A stretch of DNA of 64,000 nucleotides from Bombyx mori (GCF_030269925.1 NC_085124.1:6262001-6326000); one strand, 5' to 3'. Positions 22,308 through 34,109 are shown, counted from the stretch's first letter. Notes: generated by a model not told the origin, from the letters alone. Numbers and translations: made by a program.

Positions 22308-22821
22308 TTATTAATAAAGCGAACGCGATTTACAATCAAACCTATTTCTTTGAAAAAAACCAAGCTTAGGCCGAAATCAATTGTTTCTTCAAAAAATGCT
22401 TGCTTCCCTTTAAAACTTTGCATAATCTGCCTTACGCAGAATCCCATAGAAAGGTATTTTATTCGGTCGCCAGGTGATACAGGGAACGCCTCATTAGGCC
22501 CTGGGCTGCTCATTTGTCAATGCCCTCACTCCAGAATTACGGTACGTTTTTTTTTACTAACGCCAATTTCTCGTACACCGTAACGACGGTAATTTTTCTT
22601 CAATTCTCCTACGTTGGAAAATGTTTTTGCGAGTTTACAAGTTGAACGTGAGGTCATTGATCCTTACAGCTTTAAAAAAATCGGAATCTAATCTTTTTCA
22701 CGGAATGTAATCTTTTATTTTATTTTGGCTATTGGAAAATGAACTTCTGGACTTTGAAATGAACCTAAATAAATAAATGATAGCCGCCGATCGAAACAAG
22801 ATATTAAGTTAAAATAAAAAA
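22308..22821. other. No gene seen
   Basis: Two overlapping 69-77 codon frames on opposite strands (22304-22583) lack any domain or splice evidence. Confidence 0.4.
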
Positions 22822-23132
22822 TGTGTGCGTGTACTAGTGTACACACGTAAGAAGTGAAACTTATTTATGGCCTTATTTTTCGAAAAATGATCTACATGCA
22901 ACTTTCTAGAAATTGGTTAAATAAAGTTAAATTAGATAAAGTTTAAACAAAAGGATTTTATTATCATAGACATGAATACAAAAAAGTTAAATTAGATAAA
23001 GTTTAAACAAAAGGATTTTATTATCATAGAATATGAATACAAAAAAGATGGCGCGTAACGGAAAAATGTGACGCGTAACCGAAAAATGTGACGGTAAATT
23101 TTTTTCCAACGCCGATAAAGAAGTTTCACTTC
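22822..23132 (-). mobile_element. Hairpin-ended small element (copy 3 of 3)
   Basis: Reverse-oriented copy with the same ends as 6313-6622 and the same 60-bp internal tandem duplication (about 22921-23040). It is flanked by an A-run on each side of the + strand, so it again sits at a T-rich site. Confidence 0.7.
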
Positions 23133-23545
23133 AAAAAAATGAATCTGAACATTCATTTAATTAACAGATAAAAACAAGAAGTAAATGCAAATAAATAATT
23201 TGTACAATGAAATCTGCAACATACGATTCAATGATGTATGTGAAATAAATAAAAAATTTACACATTATAACAAAAAGTTATATCCTATCAAAATCTAAAC
23301 TATATTACATACACGTTCGAACGAATTTTCTGCGATGTTATACAAATCCAACTGCAGTGTACTCTCCTCTGAACGTCACACTTCACAGTGAGTCATTTAT
23401 TCCGAGAGTTAACAATCATTCAATCATCGAAAACCGAATGAGGATAATCGTTACGAATCTCGGCAAAGGTTCATGTTTTTTACGCTGCACGATTCGATGA
23501 TTCGGCCCATAGAGCATATTCAGACAGGCTTAATTATAAAAACTA
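23133..23545. other. No gene seen
   Basis: AT-rich; no coding or repeat signal recognised. Confidence 0.45.
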
Positions 23546-24236
23546 GTGGTCCCGCAGTAGTCGAAATTCGACTAATTAGCAGTAGGCAGCAGCTTGGCTC
23601 TGCTCCTGGCATTGCTGAAGTCCATGGGCGACGGCTGGACGAGCTCACAGCCCACCTGGTGTTTAGTGGTTACTGGAGCCCATGGACATCTACAACGTAA
23701 ATGCGCCACCCACCTTGAGATATAAGTTCTAAAGATCTCAGTATAGTTACAACGGCTGCCCCACCCTTCAAACCGAAACGCATTACCGCTTCACGGCAGA
23801 AATTGGCAGGGCGGTGGTACCAACCCGCGCGGACTCACAAGAGGTCCTACCACTAGTAAGTTTGAACATTATTATGGTTATATTGTCAAAGACTATTATA
23901 CTTCTACAATCACAGATTGCGCCAAAACTACACTATAGACAAATAATATTAAAGATAAACAATATTAACCTATTTTCAATTAGACCACAGACTTTAAGCA
24001 TTAACTAAAGTTATAATAACAATACACCAATACATATGTGTGTGTGTGTCAAATACACGGTAGTGTGTGTAATGTTTTCTTTATGGATTTAATGTAACTT
24101 TTATGCATTATTTTAAAAAAATATTAGCATTGTGCACTTCTCTATATTCTCTATAAGTGTGGAAAATTTCATACTCTTTCGTCCGCGCAATTTTCGTCAA
24201 AAGGGCTACAAAGTTTTTGCTTCACGTATTAATATA
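23546..24236 (+). mobile_element. Unclassified repeat family X, interrupted copy
   Basis: It begins near the palindrome TAGTCGAAATTCGACTA and, after a composite insertion, continues with AAGTTTGAACATTATTATG. At 49862-49920 the same two motifs are only about 35 bp apart, which shows where the insertion lies. The right part ends with CCGCGCAATTTTCGTC and TTCACGTATTAATATATAG, an ending I associate with lepidopteran non-autonomous elements. Confidence 0.5.
23579..23857. mobile_element. Composite insertion: CR1-like tail fused to Bm1 body
   Basis: GTAGGCAGCAGCTTGGCTCT to CCATGGGCGACGG (a + strand LINE tail) runs directly into CTGGACGAGCTCACAGCCC (Bm1, - orientation) and ends at CCTACCACTAG. The junction sits in a GACGG/GACGAG similarity. 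The Bm1 part has no tRNA-like head. Confidence 0.55.
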
Positions 24237-26225
24237 TAGATAAATTAATGAAAATGACAATTCTTCTTTCGAAATTCAGCTGCGTAATATTCTCCCTATC
24301 GTTAAGTGCATCGTAAAGAAACAAATTGAAAATAGAAAAGGTCGTAAACCATCGATAACTAAAGAAAACTAAAACATAATATTTTCAATTTAGTGCCCTG
24401 TCTCTCTTCGTGCGAGCACTCCCACTTTAAGCTTCTGCATTTACCCCTCGCACATTCAAATGGCTGTACGTCGTCAATATCTCGACATTTCTCATAAGAC
24501 GTCACTCTAAGGAGGATTTGTCGGCGCAATGTAACTCATATGTAGGATATTAGGAATTTGAAACCTGAAAAAAGTTTGTTGAAGACTATCTTTATACTGA
24601 AAAATCAAATATGAATTTAATATCGAACTTAGTCGCAGCTGATAATCGTACCACAATTTTTACTATCAATTCTTAGCTTTAGTAAATTTTATTTTTACCA
24701 TAGGCAAATAAACGATACAAGTAAACAAATGTAATAAGTAAGTTTAATTGCAATAATGAGTAAATTAGCAGAACAGAATAGTATACAAATTTCAATTTTA
24801 GTTTTGCGTTCTCGTAACATCTACCCTATAACATCAAAATGAAAAATAACAGAACAAATCTAAGATCAATGGTAGACAGGTAGATACACAGTCGCAAATA
24901 GCGTAACTCGATTATCGATTAGGCCCCGATCTATGCGTCTGACAACTCTGCTTTACCTCCGATGTGCCCTTTGAAGAAGACATTGATGGATGCTTTCCTA
25001 AACTCAAGCATTACCCCGTCGAAACATATATTTCGATTTCAACTTGTAAATGGGATTAAAATAGCTATCGTTAGCGCGTGATTTATGGGTACTTTTTTCG
25101 TCGGTGTAAAAGAAATACGAAAACAGAACTACAATGCATTAATAAGTCTTTAGATGTGTCGAATGGTCACACTATTGCATGGAAATTTTAAATCTATGTA
25201 TTACCAATAACCGACTACTATATTCCTACAAGTTCTCGTAAATTATAACGTTAGAAACAATTAGTAGAACAGCATGTCGGTCTGACGGAATCGCGGGTAG
25301 TCAGAATTTTCAAGTATAGCTTTTGATATAATCTACTGTAGTTATCCCCCTCGAACTTTTATCCTCGCAGAGTAAGTGATAACTAAAGCTCAGACAGAAA
25401 ATAAAATATATAGAAAAATCCTTATATTGATAAACAAATAAACAAAAAATATCGATTAATCGTGGTCAAGCCATTTCACGCTACCCTCTTTTCAATTTGT
25501 ACTTTACAGCACTCAGTCGAAAAAAAAAGCATCCCAAAGTTCTTTCACCTATGGATCTTTTGAAGAATTTACCATCGTAAAATAAAAGGGGGTTGAACGT
25601 TGCCTACTGCGTAATGTCTAGAAAACGTTGGGGTGAACCTGGATTTATAGACTACTAGAATGTCTCCGTAATTTAATTAAAATTGAGATATAGATATTAA
25701 TTGTTGATGCAGGGAAAAAGTTTACCGGCTATGTTATTTCAAATTTTAATAAACAATTTCACTTTAATATTATTTCAGGACGCCATTTTTAGGTAAGAAA
25801 TAGATATGTACTGCAACAGGTATTAGTGTGTTAGTTAACAGTATCTTGATTATAAATATGTATATTAAATGTTTGCGAATCTTTTTACGTATTTTTTTTA
25901 ATTGTTTTTATTTGGTGTTAATGCTAAATCCTTGAGGCTTTGCTATCTTTTCCGCAATTTTGAAAATATAAAGCCCCTGTAACAACACAGTTTCGAGATA
26001 AAATTATTTCGAAGATCTGCTGTGTCATCACGCATGACCCTAACATTTTTAACGAGTCGTCCGCCCACTCCACTGTGAAAGAAATCCTTATGCAATGACC
26101 TATAAAATACAACGGGGCTTTTAAACACATCGAATGTAAGTTGTCCAAATGCTATTTAAATTTTTATAAATGTAGATGGCCACATGATTATACTAGTAGT
26201 TTACACAGTGTATAGGTCAAGCCTG
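24237..26225. other. No gene seen
   Basis: AT-rich. A Cys-containing frame on the - strand at about 24380-24520 (CRDIDDVQPFECARGKC) has no start codon or splice support. The frame 25924-26148 is also unsupported. Confidence 0.4.
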
Positions 26226-26465
26226 CAGACATCGCCACGTCAATACCGTCACCCACCATAAAACATTAGGTCAGTGTTTCAAATATGTAGTAAAAGGCCT
26301 TTCCATACCGGACCGTTCCGGACCGGAACACATAACTGCTTCACGACAGCAATAGCCAAATGGTCGTACCTACCCGTGCGGACCTACAATATACTCTGGG
26401 TGAACCTATGCTCGCTAAACTGTTCTAGTGAAACTGAAAAGGACTCCGAGCCACCAGTAATCTTT
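26226..26465 (-). mobile_element. Old Bm1 fragment plus LINE tail scrap
   Basis: ACATCGCC..ACCCACCAT, CACATAACTGCTTCACGACA and TACCTACCCGTGCGGACCTA match Bm1 in order. They are followed by CTAGTGAAACTGAAAAGGAC and CCGAGCCACCAGTAATC, a + oriented end of the type A LINE tail. Confidence 0.5.
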
Positions 26466-26539
26466 TATAAACAATACAAAACAGTACTACTCTCTACCTC
26501 ACCACAAACCATGCCATTCATTTTCCTCTTCTTCTTTGT

Positions 26540-27057
26540 TATGATTGAAGGATTACTGGTGGCCCGGAGGCCTTTCCAGTTTCACCAGGACAGGTGGGCG
26601 AGCAAAGGCTCAGCCAGGAGGGGTGGGATTTGCTAACAGCTACCCGAGCGCCTCCGAAGGAGACCTAACAGCTCAAGAGCAGCTGCTTCGCGAATGAATC
26701 TACTACCGGATCGGAATCGCGACCCGCTGAGAAGATCCGGCGAGAAACTCAGCGAGCTGATTCATGGGTTAGGTTGCACGACGAACTCTTTGTCGAGTTC
26801 GACGAGTACGGTTACCGGGGTCCCTAAGTCTGCTCCTAGTGTTAGAGCTGAAGGCGTCTAATGCAAAGGTTATTGGATCTGATGGATCCGTAAGGACGTG
26901 TCTAGGGCGTCGACGCTGACTGGCTCCTGCGTGATCAGGATTCGGGGAGTAGTCAGCGGCGGCAACGATAAGGCGATTATCATGACGCATAGCCTTATCG
27001 AAGTACCGTTCCGACGCTGATTTCATGTATTTCTGGATAGATTCGAGACCCAGGTCG
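26540..27057 (-). mobile_element. Young 5'-truncated jockey-type LINE with 13-bp target duplication
   Basis: Bounded by TCTTCTTCTTTGT at 26527-26539 and 27058-27070. On the - strand it encodes MKSASERYFDKAMRHDNRLI, RRRPRHVLTDPSDP and TRRTRQRVRRAT, then stops at 26769. It is the same protein end and untranslated tail as 8419-9303, but one frame-neutral segment differs. The truncation point differs, so the two are independent insertions. Confidence 0.85.
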
Positions 27058-27070
27058 TCTTCTTCTTTGT

Positions 27071-27687
27071 CTCTACCTTATCCTACTAAGTGGGGTCGGC
27101 ACAGCCACCCTATTCATTTACCTAGTGTTCTAATTATTATTTTTTAGATTTTATCCTTCAATCGCGACTGTCAACACACAATGGGTACATATGTATATAG
27201 AATAGAAAACGAAGCATTTTCTGAAAGCACGTACGAAAATATACATAAGTGAAATGTGTTTAAGCAGCTTACTCAAATCATTATTTTATTTGATATAGAG
27301 ATATTACAAATCTAAATGGTCTTTATTGCGTGTCTGATAACACATCTAGTTTTAATTTAGTTCTGTGCTAGAGCGTGAATTTTATTGGCGGCCGCCTGAT
27401 ATATCGCGGTACCAATCGTAAATCTGTTGTGGTAAAATAAATAATTTAAAACTAATAAAACAGGCTGTGTACTCGCAATACCATAATGCAAGTCGTTCCT
27501 CGCAGACTCTTCACAAGTGACTTATTTATTTTGAATGTCAACTGGTTTTTTTTAAACAAATGCTTTTTCGTACAAACGTATCAATTTCTTTTTAGAATCA
27601 AAATGAATTTTAATATTTCGTGTACATGTTTGTAAAAAGGTTTTTCCGTTACTTAGTATATTTTTTACAGAAACCATTCTCATTGAC
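27071..27687. other. No gene seen
   Basis: AT-rich, with a GTGGGGTCGGCACAGCC motif at about 27090 that recurs at 54815 (GGGGGGTCGGCGCAGC) and probably marks another LINE tail. Confidence 0.4.
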
Positions 27688-28132
27688 TGACTTGGTGGCA
27701 CTAGAGTTAGCACTCTAGACTCCTAGATCGAGGATTCAATTCCCCCATGAGGTAAACATTCGTGTAATGAATACACTTGATTGATCTTAGTTTGGGTATT
27801 TCCTATGTAAATTTATATATCGACGCTTGAAAGGCAAACGTGACTAAGCGACAATAACTGCTTTGTACATCAATGATAGGCAATAACCATATTCGATGCG
27901 CAAAAAAAATATATTTCTAGGTCTATTAAAATCATTTCAATCCTATAACCACTAGTTAGATTCGACTACAGCTAGATTCGTTAAAATAAATTTTGTTTTC
28001 AGGTATTTCAACTTTAAATTAGTCTATTGTAAAACTCACGCATTGTCGCTTAGTCACGTTTGCCTTTCAAGCGTCGATATGTAAACGTAAAAAATTATGT
28101 ATGTCACTATCTATTTCCATAGTAAAAGTAAA
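27688..28132 (+). mobile_element. tRNA-headed SINE, second type, split by a foldback element
   Basis: It starts with a tRNA-like head: GACTTGGTGGCACTAGAGTT (box A region) and GAGGATTCAATTCCC (box B region, TTCAATTCC instead of TTCGAATCC). The body TGTAATGAATACAC..TTGGGTATTTCCTATGTAA is broken at 27817 and resumes after 28080 with TATGTATGTCACTATC. Different from Bm1. Degenerate, so not a functional tRNA gene. Confidence 0.5.
27817..28080. mobile_element. Foldback/MITE with perfect 39-bp terminal inverted repeats
   Basis: 27817-27855 and 28042-28080 are exact reverse complements over 39 bases, starting ATATCGACGCTTGAAAGGC. The 186-bp middle is AT-rich and non-coding. Flanking TA dinucleotides are compatible with a Tc1/mariner-type target, but AT richness makes that weak. 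Confidence 0.85.
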
Positions 28133-28134
28133 TA

Positions 28135-28749
28135 CAGTCAAAACCGTTTACTGCGACATCGTTTAATACAACATGCCGGTTATAATAACCAAGAACAAAG
28201 GTCCCGGCTGAATGCCATATGACCGCCTTATTAAAAATATTGCTTTCTACGACATTGGTAATAACGACATACCTCATAAAACGACCACATTTAACTAATA
28301 TTTCGGAGAATTAGATCTGTTAGAACGACCGGCTAAGCTGTATTGTAAACAATTTGAATAGGTATCCACATTTGTCTTCAATGGCTTTTAAAATCAGGAA
28401 AGAAAACAATAGGATTTATTTTAGTGTAGGGTCTTTTCTAATTCTTAGAAACAAAACACGTGCATGCGGTAGTCAAAGCCCGCTTCTTCATATCTTTTCA
28501 GTTATTTTGTTACTTATCTATACACAAGACGCACCAAAACTTTGTGGAGTTATTCGTGAAACTTTCAAAATGTCACAAAGAAAAATAAAACAAATTAATA
28601 TTAAAGAAAAATCGCGTATTATATAAATATATTTTTCCAATAATTCCCTATCGATTTGTTTGTACTTGCACGATACACATTAAGCATCACCGGTTGTTAC
28701 GACTGAATATGAGCAGTCCCTTAGATGTCGTTATAACAGATTTTGACTG
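28135..28749 (+). mobile_element. pogo/Tigger-like deletion derivative (615 bp)
   Basis: TA target duplication (28133-28134, 28750-28751). The ends CAGTCAAAACCG and, reversed, CAGTCAAAATCT are imperfect inverted repeats. An open frame that includes 28570-28626 reads MSQRKIKQINIKEKSRII and then stops. This resembles the first residues of a pogo-family transposase (CENP-B-like helix-turn-helix). Most of the transposase is missing, so it cannot act by itself. Confidence 0.7.
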
Positions 28750-28810
28750 TAAATACAAATAAATTAATATAATATAATACAATATATAAATACAAATAAA
28801 TTAATATAAT

Positions 28811-28924
28811 AGGCAGCGGCTTGGCTCTGCCCCTGGCATTGCTGACGTCCATGAGCGACAGTGACCACTTACCATCAGGTAGGCCGTATTCTCGTCTGCC
28901 TGCAAAGGCAATAAAAAATAAAAA
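28811..28924 (+). mobile_element. CR1-like LINE 3' tail
   Basis: GGCAGCGGCTTGGCTCTGCC, CATTGCTGACGTCCATGAGC, ACCATCAGGTAGGCCGTATT and a final GGCAATAAAAAATAAAAAAA. Truncated to the untranslated end. Confidence 0.7.
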
Positions 28925-29192
28925 AATAACTTTTAGATCCATATGTAGGTACCCAAAATGTATTCCTTAAATTAAATTAAATTAAAAATTTAATTAATCT
29001 AAATTATTTGCTCACTACATGCACATAAACGCTCTAAACTCGATTGTGAAAACTGTGATTTTATTATTACATAATTATTTACCAACTCCCATTGTTGCGT
29101 AATCACATAGCTGTAATTGGCTACGTGGTGTTTGGTTTAAAATTATAGTAACAGACTTCTTCTGTAAATTTCGTACAAAAGATTGGCTGAAA

Positions 29193-29335
29193 TTGGCTTT
29201 TTTATGCTGGGAATGCTGTTGGCCCAAAAGCTTTCACGGGAAGGACGGGCGAATCCAAGAGATCAGCTCTAACAACTGCCCGAGCATCTCCAAAGTAACC
29301 GAAATGCTCCGCGACTTGAATTGGAATCACAAGAA
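29193..29335 (+). pseudogene. Fragment of another LINE RT C-terminus
   Basis: The frame reads NNCPSISKVTEMLRDLNWN. The 'S.VTEML..L.W' block is typical of the region downstream of the RT domain in several non-LTR clades. It joins the next element in a different frame at about 29330, so the two are separate pieces. Confidence 0.4.
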
Positions 29336-30844
29336 GATCCGGCTGTTGGAATTGATAACGTATGCTCTAAAATGATTGCCCTAATTCTTCCAACGGTAGC
29401 ACCTATACTTACCGATATTTTCAATTTTTCCTTTACCTCTAGCAACTTTCCTGATTCTTGGAAACAAGCCTACGTTGTTCCTATCCCAAAAAGCCCCAAT
29501 CCTATTTTGCCATCTCAGTTCCGGCCTATATCTATACTTCCTTTTCTTTCCAAAGTCCTTGAGCACATTGTCCACCGTCAGCTGTCGTCTTTTCTCCTCT
29601 CCCACAATCTTCTTAGCTCCTTCCAATCTGGTTTTCGCAAGGGCCACAGCACGGTTACAGCTCTTCTTAAAGTGACCGATGACATTCGCTGGGCCATGGA
29701 AAACAAACAACTAACTTTATTAGTGTTGTTAGATTTCAGCAGCGCTTTTAACTCTGTTGACTTCGATGTTCTGCTCGAAATACTCAAATCAAACAATATC
29801 TCCTCGTCTGCTATTAACTGGTTTGATAGTTACCTTCGGGGGCGCTCGCAATGTGTCCGTCTTGACGAGACTTTCTCGGATTGGCAGAACGTCAGTGCGG
29901 GCGTTCCCCAAGGTGGTGTTCTTTCTCCTCTTCTGTTTTCTGTGTTTATAAACTCTGTCACTAGGCTTATATCTTCTAAATTCCACCTCTACGCAGACGA
30001 TCTCCAGCTATATCGCCACTTCTCGGAGCCTGAAGTTGAATCGGCTATTGCTGCGATGAACAGTGATCTGAAGTCTATCAGTGAATGGGCAAAAGCCTAC
30101 GGTCTGCACATTAATCCGGGAAAATCACAGGCTATCATTATAGGGGGTAAACAATTGCGCAGTAGACTCAGCGATCCTATACTCCCCCCAATTTATTTGG
30201 ATGGGACTCAAATAACTCTAACCGATTCAGTTAAAAACCTGGGTGTTATTGTAGATCGACATCTTTCGTGGAGTTCTCACGTTGCTGAGATTAGTAGGAA
30301 GGTGCACTTTGCCTTGCACTCGTTGAGATGTCTGCAGGGCTTCTTACCTCAGCATACAAAAATATCTCTCGTCCAAGCTCTCATTCTACCCATAATTGAT
30401 TACGCCGATGCCTGCTACTTGGATGCCACTGAGGAGCTCTCAAACAAGCTTGAGAGGATGCAAAATCTATGTATCCGTTTTATATACAATCTCAGAAAAT
30501 TCGATCATGTTTCTCATTTTCGCAAAGAACTTAAATGGCTCCCTATACGCCTTCGTAGGAATACTCGAATATTATGTCTCCTATTCAATATCCTACATAA
30601 GCCCACTTCTCCCTTATATTTACGTGAGCGATTCTCTTTCATTCGTTCTCCTGATGCTCCCTGCAGGTCCAACCAACGTTCTGTTTTGTTATTCCCTTCC
30701 CACAAAACCAATTTCTATTCTCACTCCTTTACTGTGCACGCGGTCAGACTGTGGAATTCGTTGCCAGCTGACATCCGAGTTTGCAAGTCTGTTTCCGTTT
30801 TTAAATACAAGGTCAAACAATTTTATCTATCATCAACCGAATGA
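29321..30844 (+). CDS. CR1-like non-LTR reverse transcriptase (ORF2, 5'-truncated)
   Basis: 507-codon uninterrupted frame. The apparent ATG lies at the truncation edge, so it is not the natural start. The N-terminal endonuclease is missing. Reverse-transcriptase blocks are in order: WKQAYVVPIPK (47-57), QFRPISILPFLSKVLE (66-81), SGFRKGHST (103-111), motif A LLVLLDFSSAFNSVD (133-147, Asp138), motif B AGVPQGGVLSPLLF (193-206) and motif C LYADDLQLY (223-231). The C-terminus has the VRLWNSLPADIR block, and the stop is at 30842-30844. All catalytic aspartates are present, yet the lost endonuclease makes self-mobilisation unlikely. CR1/Rex-type is my best clade guess; jockey-type is possible. Confidence 0.8.
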   Translation: MESQEDPAVGIDNVCSKMIALILPTVAPILTDIFNFSFTSSNFPDSWKQAYVVPIPKSPNPILPSQFRPISILPFLSKVLEHIVHRQLSSFLLSHNLLSSFQSGFRKGHSTVTALLKVTDDIRWAMENKQLTLLVLLDFSSAFNSVDFDVLLEILKSNNISSSAINWFDSYLRGRSQCVRLDETFSDWQNVSAGVPQGGVLSPLLFSVFINSVTRLISSKFHLYADDLQLYRHFSEPEVESAIAAMNSDLKSISEWAKAYGLHINPGKSQAIIIGGKQLRSRLSDPILPPIYLDGTQITLTDSVKNLGVIVDRHLSWSSHVAEISRKVHFALHSLRCLQGFLPQHTKISLVQALILPIIDYADACYLDATEELSNKLERMQNLCIRFIYNLRKFDHVSHFRKELKWLPIRLRRNTRILCLLFNILHKPTSPLYLRERFSFIRSPDAPCRSNQRSVLLFPSHKTNFYSHSFTVHAVRLWNSLPADIRVCKSVSVFKYKVKQFYLSSTE

Positions 30845-31122
30845 TCATGGTTCTATACTCTTCGCATATACGAGTGTTTCTGTGTTACTTATAATATTTG
30901 CTATGTGTATGTGCTATAATTCTCATGTTGTATTTGTTATTTTAGTTATGTGTTCTACACACACTTATCACTTTTTATTATTATTCTCATTATCCTCTCG
31001 CAGGTCTGCTGGAAGAGATTTCTCAAAGAAATAAGCAGTGCCTTTGTACATAATTTTCCTATTACTCTGTACTGTGTCTTGTTTTCTGTGTGTACATAAA
31101 TAAATAAATAAATAAATAATCC
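29330..31122 (+). mobile_element. CR1-like LINE copy with microsatellite 3' end
   Basis: The ORF is followed by an untranslated region containing GCAGGTCTGCTGGAAGAGAT and CTTTGTACATAATTTTCCT. It ends in (ATAA)n at about 31097-31120. Short tandem repeats instead of a poly(A) tail are usual for CR1-like elements. A shorter relative of this 3' region lies at about 54018-54075. The 5' end is approximate. Confidence 0.7.
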
Positions 31123-31998
31123 GGTGAGATGTTGCGCTGATAGTAGTGTCACCTAGTGAGCTTTAGCATTAGAGCAGCATTAGAGGCCAGTGTCACCTTA
31201 AATGCTTCGACGAGTGCGATGACTTGTTCTTTGGCTGTCGATAGGGTCAAAGATCATGTCAACTGCAATAAAGAGGTCTGTAGAATGCTTAAAACATCTT
31301 CAAAGTGATTGTGTACGCGTCAGAAGTCACCACGCAACTTTTATCCCGGTTAGTTTAATCCTCAAAATTTAATATGTAATTCTGAGAATTGAACAAATTA
31401 AAGAACGCGAGTAAAATCACGACGAATAACTAGATATATAAAAAGAAATATGTAATATGATGACAAGTTAACTGATAAAGAACAAGGAAATCGTAACATT
31501 TGAACGAACTTTTTTACCTAAAATTAAATACGTAAACTCCAGAACCTTGTACTTCCACGGAATGACATAAATAATTCCGTATTACATCAACAGCTCAGCT
31601 TCCTTATAGAGATGGGTGCCGGTGAAATATTGAAGACATTTAAGAAATTAATTAACCACGTAAACGGGGCTCCGTTGTTGGATTTTTTTATCATAGCATT
31701 GGCATAATTTGTTTGATGCTGTACCGCACCGCCTCCAGTGAAACTTGTTTAACAACTTATATAAGGAATTTTGTAAGAGTTGATTCGTTTAGTCGGTCTT
31801 TCTTATAACGTCAAGTAAATTAGTAGATAATAAATAACGAACTTAATTTGTTATGTGCAAATTAGATGGCGGAGTTTGTAGTGTGTATGTATCTTAGTAA
31901 TAGTAATATGCATAGTAATATGCATCATATCAAAAGTAGTATATAGTTGAATTTGTCATGATATTTTCGGCCAGCATCGCGCTCTTTGTTTCTTGTTT
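31123..31998. other. No gene seen
   Basis: AT-rich; no coding or named repeat. Confidence 0.45.
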
Positions 31999-32230
31999 GA
32001 TTTTTTATGGCTCAGATGGCTGGACAAACTCACGGCCTATCCGATCATAAGTGATTACGGAAGCCCATGGACATTGACAAAGTAAATCATATCACCCATT
32101 TTGAGATATGAGTTTTAAGTGATTTAATACAACAGTTGCCCTTACAAACTGAAACCCATTTCTGCTTACTGCTCGGCAGAAATAGGCAGGTTGATTGTAC
32201 CTACCCGTGTGGGCTCACAGACGCCGCACA
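31999..32230 (-). mobile_element. Old diverged Bm1-type SINE
   Basis: TTTTTTATGGCTCAGATGGC, GGAAGCCCATGGACATTGAC, TTTTGAGATATGAGTTTTAA and CTACCCGTGTGGGCTCACAG occur in Bm1 order, with many substitutions. No tRNA-like head. Confidence 0.6.
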
Positions 32231-34109
32231 AATTATAGTTGTTTACTACTTCTAACATTAGTTCCACTGGTATTTCCACTACTTTATTGGTCTGGTAACT
32301 ACTGACTGACCGGACTACTACACCACGGTGTGTTAATATGAGTTTCGGTTAAAATCAGTTAGCTTACAAAAGATGTTACGCTATTTTCTAACTTGGGGCC
32401 GCTGGGTATAGAACGTTTATGTAATTTATATTTCTCATCCGTCCGGGAGCAGTAGCTTGGGTTGCTTATTTTATTGCATCAACCTTCTTACTAATTGCTC
32501 TCCTACTTTGACAATTGAAGGTCTATAGTTTATATAATCATATTGGTCTGGTTTACATTGAGGTCTAGATGACTTAATTTTGAGTTTGGTGTCCAGAGAT
32601 CAGCAGCTTTAATTGAAAACCGTAGGTGAAGTTGTTTGATGGTTTCAATTATCTTCTATGTAAGTACCACTTATTCCAAACAAGTAGGGCCATAAAGCGG
32701 GCGATTAACGCCGGTTATAAAACTGTATGTTGTAACTATGTATGTATGTAAATATGGAGATTCCGCCGAGCCCTTCGTCTAATAAAAAGGGAAGAATGCC
32801 CACTATTACCCTCATTGATTAAATTCTCTTTCTCATTTTCTTTCTTTCTCACCATTTAAACAGTAAATTTGGATATAAATCTTACATTTTTTTCACTCGT
32901 TTCCCTAGAATAACTTGGCTGTGTACCATTAAGTGTAAAAATATTAATATAATTATCACGTATTTGGTTTGTTATTGGAGCACTTCAATTTCAATAGCTC
33001 AAAGGAAGTGTTTGTTTGTGTCCATCACCATCCGGCTTTTATTTCTCACAAATACCGCTTATAGATTTCAATTAGTACTAATATACTTAAACTACAGAGT
33101 TTATTTCGATATCAAACCTAGGAAATGTTGTTTAAATATTTGTCTGAATTTATTTGTATTAAGCATTGTATTGTCTATAGCCGTATTTTAACGGAATGTT
33201 TATTATCTTAGAAGAAGGAAGAACGTACGTACGGCTTATATGTTGGAGAGTGATTACCGTTGCTAATGGACATTAACAATGCCAGGGACATGCTGAGCCT
33301 TTAACCATTAAGTTTGTATTTAAAAAAAAACTTGTAAATGAAAAGGATATCTATAATAAATCGATTTTAGTAACATGACCAACTTTTGTCGAGGCTTATC
33401 ATTTAGGCCACGGCGACTTCATACTCCGACCAGAAGTTGAACAACAAATCCGTATTTACTATTGATTAATTAAAATCAAATACGATGCAATTTTGTTCAT
33501 AAACAGTAATATGTAAACGGTATTTTAAACAATTCCATTGCATGTACAAATTAGAAGATTTGCCTTCCTACACGAAACAGTACTACACGGACTTTGCGTA
33601 ATTGTGTTACAGATACCATTGTTTGCAACGACACATCGAACTACCAGTAAAACACGTTTAAAGAAAACTATGTTTTATAGAGTTTTATTTAAGAATCTTT
33701 ATAGTATAACATTATTTTTCTTTATCAATTCATAAGTAAACGCAGTATGCGGCACGGAAACGCATTGCTTTCCAACGCACTGGAACACGTGTTTTTACTT
33801 AATGAGTTTGATTTGAACGAACGGGAAATCTTTCGGAATATCCTGTGAAACCAGTTTGATCGTGATATCCGTGCCGTTTTAGTTAAATGTTAGCACATCC
33901 GCCATTACACGAGACATTGGCATTTCCAATTCGCTTAATAAATATATCAGCGTATTTATAACAATAACGTAATTTATTGAAATATTAACCTGCATGTGTT
34001 TTTTTTAATTGAATAAGTTTAGAATTCAAAAAGTATTCCAACAAAAAAAAACCCTTGGAATCGTCAGCGAATTTATTATTGTTGAAAGAAGCCTCAATGT
34101 GTAATAAGT
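32231..34109. other. No gene seen
   Basis: AT-rich. A fragment at 33247-33300 (GTGATTACCGTTGCTAATGG) is an old CR1-like tail. The frames 32964-33191 and 33538-33735 are unsupported. Confidence 0.4.

Noticed and set aside
24380..24520. Cys-rich - strand frame resembling a small secreted peptide
   Set aside because: No start codon with signal peptide and no splice signals at useful positions.
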